Below are positions 1-9,000 of a stretch of 21,846 nucleotides of DNA, piece after piece. Source of the stretch: DATKKX01 sp035542775 (GTDB taxonomy: Bacteria > Planctomycetota > Phycisphaerae > UBA1845 > UTPLA1); contig DATKKX010000516.1 of assembly GCA_035542775.1 (NCBI GenBank), positions 1 through 21,846 on the forward strand, given 5' to 3'. A program made the position numbers and the translations under genes. Within the stretch, counting starts at the first letter, position 1. The number at the start of each line of letters is the position of its first letter. The notes beneath the pieces were generated by a model. It did no database searches. It was given only the letters and a program-made list of their open reading frames with translations, and had not been told where the DNA came from.

Positions 1-2
1 CC

Positions 3-3000
3 GGTGGTCTCAATTCCACCCTGCCTGCCACTGTGCTTAACTGTGACCCGGGGAACGGCGGCTACGACAATGGCGCCACCACCGGGACGATTACTTTCCG
101 CACGATCATCCAGGACCAGTTCACCGACACGTATCCCTCCGGGGATCCCTCGGTCGACCATGGCGACCTCCTCACCGATAACGTGACGGTCAGCGGCGAT
201 TTGCTTACGGTGACGAATACCGCCAACACGACCGGGTTTTCGGAGGCCGACACCAGCGCTACCAGCGTTCGTATCGCCTTCGGATCCCTGACCAAGACGG
301 TTTATGCCGTAAATGGGGATACCGGCTACGACCTGGCTGACGGCATCGCCACGGGTGACGATATCACCTTCCGCTTCGTCTACACCCTGCCGACGAGCGA
401 CTTCGAGACCCTCGTCCTGACCGACTACTTCCCCCTGCCGATCTTCGACATCAGCGACCCGGACGCGAATGGGAGTCCCGGTCCATCCTGGGCGCTGGAC
501 GACGTGGTCAGTGCGTCGTCGCCGGCGCCCGGGCATGTCAAGTTCGGGCCGACGGATACCTTCCGCGCTTTGGCGGGGAATTCGGTGAGCTGCTCGGGCG
601 GCGCGCCGGTCGGATCGCCGCCCGCCAATGCCGACGGCACGCCCTGTCTGTCAACCAGCCTGGCCAACAATTCCCTCATCATCAATTACGGCAACTTCGA
701 CGACCCGACCAATACCGATACCCAGATCGACCTGCTCTTCACGCTGACGGTGACCGACAAACCGTTCACGGATGGCCTGTTCCTGACGAACCAGGCGCAT
801 GCCGACGAGGGCACGACCAACTCCACACCCCAGATCCTCAACCATATCCTGGATTTTAAGATCACGGCGCCTTATCTGGTGTCGGACAAGAGCGCGGTCT
901 CGAGCGACAACCTCGCCGCCACCTTGAGTGCGGCCACACCAAGACCTTTCAACCCTCCGGGCACCAGCGGCCTTCCCTGGACCGGCGGCACGATCAGCTC
1001 CAGCCTGTTGTCCACGACGCCGATCAACAGCGACATCTCCGGCGTGGATGCCGGCGACCTGGTACGCTTCGCCATCGTTGTGGAGAACCAGGGCAGCGGC
1101 CTGTACGGCGCGTTCGACGTGACCGTGTACGACAGCCTCCCGGCCGGATACATCATCCCCACCGGTGGGCTGCACTTGAAAGTCACGCGCGGCGACGGCA
1201 CGGACGTCTCCTTCACCTACCTGGGCGGCGGCGGTTCCGGCACCGAGGACGATCTATTCAACAACGGCATCCGGCTGGATGATTCGGGCTCGGTCGGCTC
1301 CTGCGAGCACTACAACCCAAGCAACGGACGAAACATTGCCATTATCACTTACGACCTGCAGGTGGACAACAACGTCAATCCCGAGCAGCAGATCGTCAAC
1401 ACCGGCGGGGTGACCTCCTACAGCGGCAAGGAAGGCGGTTCAGACTATACCGGCTCCGGCTCGCTGGAGGATAGTGCCACAACGACGATCGGCTCCCCGT
1501 TCCTGGATAAAGTCCTGAGTTCCACCGAGCTCAATAATGCCACCAATAACAATACCCAGGCAGTCGTCGGCGAGCTGGCAACCTATACGTTGACGCTGAC
1601 CCTGCCCGAGGGCGTGATTCCCGGCGCCACGCTGGTGGATACGCTGGACAGCCGCATGTCCTTCGTCGATGTGCTCAGCGTCACTTTGTCGAGTGGAGTC
1701 TCCGCCAGCAACACCATCGACCTGACCGACCCGGCCAACCCGACCCATGTGACCATCGCGGGTTCGTCGGCCAACCAGCTGACCTTCGATTTCGGCACCC
1801 TCACCAACCTTAACGATAACACGACCCCGGATACGATCGTCATCGTTCTGCGCGCCGTGGTCCTGAACGTCTCCACCAACCAGGGCGGGGCGACGCTCAC
1901 CAATACATCTTTATTCAATTGGACGGTCGCCGGGACTGGGCATCAGATCAATCAGCAGACGCCCACGACAGCCGTCACGGTCATCGAGCCGGCGGTCGCG
2001 GTGCTGAAGCAGGTCTGCGACGACGCCGCAGACCCGTGCGCAGTGGTCGGCAGCCTGGATGCGGGAGATCCTCTGTTCTATCGCATCCAGCTGACCGGCG
2101 ACCTGACCGATTCCTACGACCTCACCTTCAGCGATCCCCTGCCCGCAGCAATGGCGAGCCTTCCGGCTCCGGCCATTGTCAGTGTCTCCGGCGCCAACCC
2201 GGCGGATTTCCAGATCGCCGGAGGGACCGTGCAGACGGCCGGCTCGGCGAACATCGACCTGGCGCCCGGAGCTTCGATCGTGATCTACGTGCAGGGCACG
2301 GTTTCCTATGCCGTCATACCCAGCCAGGTCATCACCAACACCGCCACGGCGCGCTGGACGAGCCTGAACGGGAATGTGACCGGACGCTCCGCGCATAACC
2401 TGGCGGATTCCGGTGAGCGCACCGGCGCCGACGGGATAGGGGGTGCCCTGAATGATTATGCCGCGGATAACACTGCCACGGTCAATGTCCTGAATGTCGC
2501 ACCGGTCAAATCCATCGTCAGCACCTCTGAAGGGCATACTTCGGAGAGCGGGGACGGCTCGGCGGGCAATCCGCGCGATCTGGCCATCGGTGAGGTTATC
2601 CGCTACCGTTTGAGCGTCCAACTGCCCGAAGGCAGTTCGCCTGCGTTCATCCTCACCGACACCCTGCCGGCCGGTTTCACCTACCTCGGCGGCGCCAATG
2701 TGATCTTCCTCACCACCGATCACAATACCACCGAGCCGCTCGACCTGGCCTTGGCAGACAGCGGGAGTCTGCCGCCGATCTTCGCGGTCCCGCCCGGGCG
2801 TGTTTCGGTCGCCGGCCAGAATGTGACCTTCTCACTCGGGGACCTGGTCAACAACGACAATGATGCCGACGCGGAATACGTCGTCATCGACTTCAACGCC
2901 CTGGTCAACAACGACGCCAACAACAACAATACGGATCTCGACAACAACTCTTTTACTGTAAGCATCAACGGCAGCCTGGCGGGCACTTCCAACAATATCG

Positions 3001-6000
3001 GCACGCGCATTGTCGAGCCGATCATCAATTTTAATGGTGGTACCAACAACAAGACGGTCAGCATCGCGGCCAACCCGGATGCGGGCGATGTCGCCACGTA
3101 TACCGTTACTTACACCAACACCGGCCTGGCGGACGCCTTCGAGGTGCGCGTCCTGGATAACCTGCCCTTCACCTACCTCGACCTGACGGCCGTCAATTCC
3201 CCGACCTATAATGCCGCCTGCCAGTCCCCCGGCGTGACCGACGCATCGAACTTGATCACTGACGTTCTTGATCTCACCATCGACCGGGTGCGGGTCGGTT
3301 GTACGGTAACGTTTACCTATACCGCCACCCTGCGCACAGCCGTCACCCCCAACCAGACCATCACCAATACGGCCAGTCTCACCTATACCAGCCTCTCCGG
3401 GACGGGGACGCAGACGCCCGGTGGGAGTGGTGCCCCCAACGGCGAACGCAACGGCACCTCCGGCGGGGTGAACGACTACAACGGCAGTGATACCGCCCAG
3501 ATCACCACCCGCACCGTGGCACGCGCCAAGACCCTGGTCGACACCGAGGTGAACGTCGCCGGCAATAACAACACCCAGGCCACGATCGGCGAGATCGTCA
3601 CCTACCAACTGGTGATCACCGTGCCGGAAGGCACCACCCCCGGCTTGCAGGTCGTCGATACGCTCGGCGCCAACATGGCGGTGACGGACGTGTGCGTCAG
3701 CGGCTATCCGGCGGTGGCGGCGCCGATCAGCGCTTCGGCGGCTTTGACCACTTCGCTACCCGGCGGGTTCGCGGATGCCTGCAACGACGGCACCACCCTC
3801 GGTACGAACAACCCGCTGATCACCGCTTCCGGAAATGTGATCACCTGGTCGTTGGGCACCGTGACCAATTCGGATACGAACAATGCCAATCCAGAGACCG
3901 TCACGATCTTGTACCAGGCAGTTGTGCTTAACCATATCAATAACCAGGCTGGTTTCACCCGGACCAATGCCGCGGTGGTGTCGTGGACGGGGAATTCCCG
4001 GCCGGCAGTCGGTGTTGGCGTCGGAATAGTTGAAGCCACCGTGACCACCACCAAGAACGTCTCCGCCGGCCCGTACGATGCCGGGAATGTTGTGACCTAC
4101 ACCATAGCGCTTGCCAATCCGGCCGGCAGCACGACGGCTTTCGACACTACTCTGAATGATCCGCTTTCGTTATCCATCTCCGCGGCTTCGATCATTGCAG
4201 TGTCGGGAGGCGGATTCACCCCATCCGATTTCAACGTGACCGGCTGCCCGGGTACGTGTGTCCTCCAGACCGCCGCGGCCGCCGGGATCGATATCTCGGC
4301 CAATACCACCGTCACGATCACGCTGGATGCAACCCTCTCGGCTACGGTTCCAGCCGGCCAGATCGTCGGGAACACCGCTGCCACCCGGTGGACCAGCATG
4401 AATGGAGTAGTGGGCGACCGTTCGACGTACAACATCAACTCGGAGGAGCGCGATGGGTCCGACGGCCTGCCCGGACCGGGCATCCTGAACGATTACCGCT
4501 CACAGGGGACAGTCAGCCTTACTGTGGCCACACCAACCATCGCCAAACAGGCGCCCACGCCGACCCGCTACGCCATCGGCGCGACAGTGACCTACCCCAT
4601 CCTGGTAACTCTGCCCGAGGGCGTCACCCGCTCCCTGCGCGTGATCGATCAAGTGCCAGCCGGGATGGTCTACGCCGGTTCGAGCGTGGATGACTCGTCC
4701 TTTGCGGGTACGGTGAACACCAGCCCGGCCATCTCCCCGGCCAGCCCGGCCGACGGCGACGACGTAACCTTCACCTTCGGCGATACCACCACGACGGACG
4801 ACAACAATGGCGCCAACAACAGCTTCATCCTGAACGTGACCCTGCGTGTGTTGAACGTCTCTGCCAACCAGATCGGGACCACACTGACCAACGGCGCCGT
4901 GCTGCGCTATGTCAACCCGAACACCGGCACGGATGCGCCGGACGTCCCCGGCGGGACGCAGGCCATCACCGTCGCCGAGCCGCGCATCGTCACCGACAAA
5001 CAGGTCAGCCCGGCAGCAAACGTCCAGGCCGGTACTCTGCTCACCTATACCATATCCTTCACCAACACGAACAATCCGATCACGAACGTCAGCACGGCAT
5101 ACGAGGTCAGCGCCACTGACCTGCTGGCCCAGGGCGTGACCTTTACCTCCCTGACCAGCTGCAACCTCGACACACCCGCCACCGATCTGACCGGTGTGAC
5201 CACGGTGGACACCTCGACGCCTGGGCAGGTGACCTTCAGCGGCAGCGCCTGGGACGTTCCCGCCGGCAGCGCCATCACCTGCATCTACACGGCCACCGCC
5301 CAGTCCGGCCTGTATGTGGACGGCAGCCACGCCAACACCGTCGACGCCGACTGGACCAGTATCGATGGCCCCGATGCCAATGAGCGCAACTACGACGACA
5401 GTGTCGTGCGCACCGTCGACGGCACGCAGGATACGGCTACTGCCAGCTTCAATGTCGGCGGGCTGTCGCTTGACAAGACAGTCGACGTCACCCAGGTCGT
5501 CATCGGCCAGGATGTCCATTACACCCTGACCCTCAGCGGCCCGACCGGCACCATCCGCAGCGCGGTGGTCACCGATCACCTCCCGGCGGGCTTGATCTAC
5601 AACAACGATTCGGCCATCAGCGGCCTCGCCTCTTCGCCTTCGCCGGCGGTGAGCGGGCCGGCGGACGGCTCCGGCCCGGTCACGTTGACTTGGACGTTCG
5701 GCGATGTGTACAAGAATGCGGCCAATGCCACCATCAGCTATTCGGTGCGTGCCGCCAACGTCGCCACGAATGTGGAAGGCCAGACTCTCCCCAATACGGT
5801 CTGGTTCGACCACCACTACGCCGATGGCACGCCTGCGCCGCGGCTGACCGACAGCACGACCGTGACCGTGAGGGAGCCCCTGCTGACGGTAGACAAGATC
5901 ATCGCCTATATCGATGTCACCCAGGATGCCGGGGATACCGTCATCTACCGGACGACGATCGCGCCGGCGGCCTCCAGTCTTGTGACAGCTTACGACGTCC

Positions 6001-9000
6001 ACTTTACCGATACGCTGCCCGCTGCCGTCCTCCTGGACATCCCATCCATCACGGTCACCGGCGGAACGGTCGCATCCGACTCCTCCTCCGGAAATACCAT
6101 CGACCTGACGATCGACTCGATCGCAGTCGGTGGTTCGGTCGTCATCGAATACAGCGGCACCATCGCCGGCAGCGTAACCCCGGGTCAGCTTGTCACCAAC
6201 ACCTCCGATGCCACCTGGTGTTCGTTGCATGACACGAACGGCGACAGCGGCACCGTCAGCGGCGAGCGCGATGGTTCGGATGGCTCAGGCGGCCTGAACG
6301 ATTACGCTGGCAGCGACAATGTCAGCTTTACCGTCGGCAGCTATACCTTCAATAAAAGTATCGTCTCTCCGGCAAGCGGGAAGCTCGCCGTCGGCCAGCT
6401 GGTCACGTACGACCTGGCGGTGGTCCTCTCGGAGGGCAGCAGCCCGGCGCCGATCGCGATCATCGACGACCTCCCGCTTGGCCTCGAATACGTGAGCAGC
6501 TCGATGCAATTGGTCACCGCGGGCTTCAATGGTACGATCAATCCTTCTGATCCGGTGGTGAGCTGCGCGGCCTCCTGCGGCAGCGGGGATGACGTCACCT
6601 TCACCTTCAACAACTCGATCAGCGTGGCTGCCGATAACGACAGCTCCAACAACACATTCCACGTCCGCTTCCAGGCGCGCCTGCTGAACATCAACGTCAA
6701 CCAGAATAACGCTCCTCTGGATAACCAAGCCAGCCTCCAGATCGGTGCCGGGACGCCGGTGGATTCGAACATCGTCACCGTAACCGTCATCGAACCCGAG
6801 CTGCAGGTCCAGAAATCGGTCGACAATCCTGCTCCACGCTATTTGGAGCAAATTACCTTCACGCTCACCTTGTCGCACCTGCCGTCGAGCACGGCCGATG
6901 CGCATGAAGTGACTGTGACGGACACCCTGCCGGCAGGCTTGCAATACGTGGCAGGTTCAATCACGGCTCCGGGCGGATGGACGCCGAACGATAGCACTCC
7001 TTCCAGCCTTGCCTGGACGGGCGATCTCAGCCTCGCCACCGGCAGCGTCCAGTTCACCTTCAAGGCCACGATAGCCGACCCGCCCGCCAGCCCAGGCGAT
7101 ACCCTGGCCAACAACGTCAACGCGGCCTGGTCGTCGCTGCCCGGGGATGTCAGCTCCGGCCAGCCCGAGGGCGAGCGCGACGGATCCGGCGGGGTCAACG
7201 ACTACGCGGACAGTGCCAGCCGGGATATCACTTATACCAACGTCGATTACACGTTGACCAAGAGCGACGGCGGCATCACTGCCGTTGCCGGCGGGAATGT
7301 GATCTATACCCTGAGTTACAACAATGCCGGAAATCTCGATGCGACCGGCGTCATCCTGACCGAGACCGTACCAGATCACGCCACCTACGACAGTGCGGAC
7401 AATTCAACCGCCTGGGATTGTGGACCGGTCAATCCGGCGGCTTCTGGAACCACCTGTGCGTTCAGCGTCGGCACAGTGGCGGCCGGCACGGTCGGTTCGG
7501 TCACCTTCGTCATAAGGGTGGATAACCCGCTTCCGGCCGGCGTGGATACGCTGACAAACACTGCCAGCATCGACGACGACCACGCCCATGGTCCCAACCC
7601 TTCCCCGAAGACGGCCAGCGATACAACGCCGGTGACTGCCGCGCCGGCGCTAGAGGTCACCAAGGATGACGGCTGGGAGATTGTCGCTCCGGGTGCCGAA
7701 GTCGACTATACCATCACCGTCACCAACAACGGCGATCAGGATGCGACCGGCGTCCAGCTCGTCGATACCCTCCCGTCCGGGATGACCTTCGTTACCGCCC
7801 CAGGTTGCACGACGTGCGGCAGCAGCCAGGTCACCTGGCCGGCCTTCGATTTGGCGGTTGGGGCTTCAAGACAATTCACCGTAAACATCCGGGTGAACGA
7901 CGCTGCCGACCTGCTGAGTGCGGGCATCACCTTCATAACCAACACGGTCGACGTCCAGGATGATGGCAATAACACTAACGGCACGCCAGTCACGGCGCAG
8001 GCGACCGATACCGATCAGATTGCCATTTCGAGTGCCAAGCTGCTGACCGGGACGGAACAGCCGGGTTCTCACAATTTGGATGTCCTGATTGGCGAAGTTT
8101 TGGATTACAGCATCACCATGAATGTCCCCAGTGGAACCATCGACCATCTGCAGGCGGTGGACGTGCTCGACAGCGGCCTGGCTTTTGTGGATGTTACCAC
8201 GATCCAGGTTTCCAACCCGGATGCGGATGGTGCCGGCACGACGGATGATGGCATCTACAGCAACGTGATGACGTTCGACAGTTCCGGCATCTGCACCAAC
8301 TGCACGGCCGGGACCACCAGCGGGAGCAACCCGTTGGTCGAGAACGAGGGTGGAAAGCTGACCTTCAATTTTGGACGACTCACCAATGATGATCCCACTC
8401 AGAAAATCACTGTCGAATATCGCGTCATCGTTCTCAACCTCGCCGCGAACGTCAACGGCACGAGCGGGCTGAACAACCTGGTCACCTGGAGTTGGGAGGG
8501 TGGGACACTCTCCGGCGAAGCCGCGGCGGTCGACGTCATCGAACCAAAATTGACCATCGAAAAAACCGTCACCCCCGAGATTGCCGCCCTGGAGAGCACG
8601 GTCACCTACAACCTCGAGATCGGACATGACCTCAGCAGCACGGCGCCGGCGTATGACGTGCTGGTGACGGATGCCATTCCGACCGGCCTGGTCCTCGACG
8701 AAGCCTCGGTCCAGGTCGTCGGATCCCTGGGCCTTCCTACCCCGACAATTACCACCGGCCCGACGCAGTTGAGCGTCTATTGGTCGGAGTTCCCCCTCGC
8801 CAGCACGGCGACGATCACCTTCCAGGCCCAATTTATCGGGCCGAGCCCCGTGGTCAACACGGCCAATGTCGAATGGTCGAGCATCCAGATCGATCCACGC
8901 CAACACCTGTTGCCCTTCTCGGATTACAATGTGCATTCCACCGAGCGGCGCTACGACCCGGTCATTGGGGGAGGAGTAAACAATTATCGCACCAGCGCTT

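Noticed and set aside
4500..6230. Long open frame on the minus strand inside the giant gene (576 codons), with others such as 7866-8936 and 1911-2723
   Set aside because: The translations are Gly/Asp/Arg/Val-rich without recognisable domains, and they lie opposite a gene with clear homology. They come from the base composition of the repeat gene.
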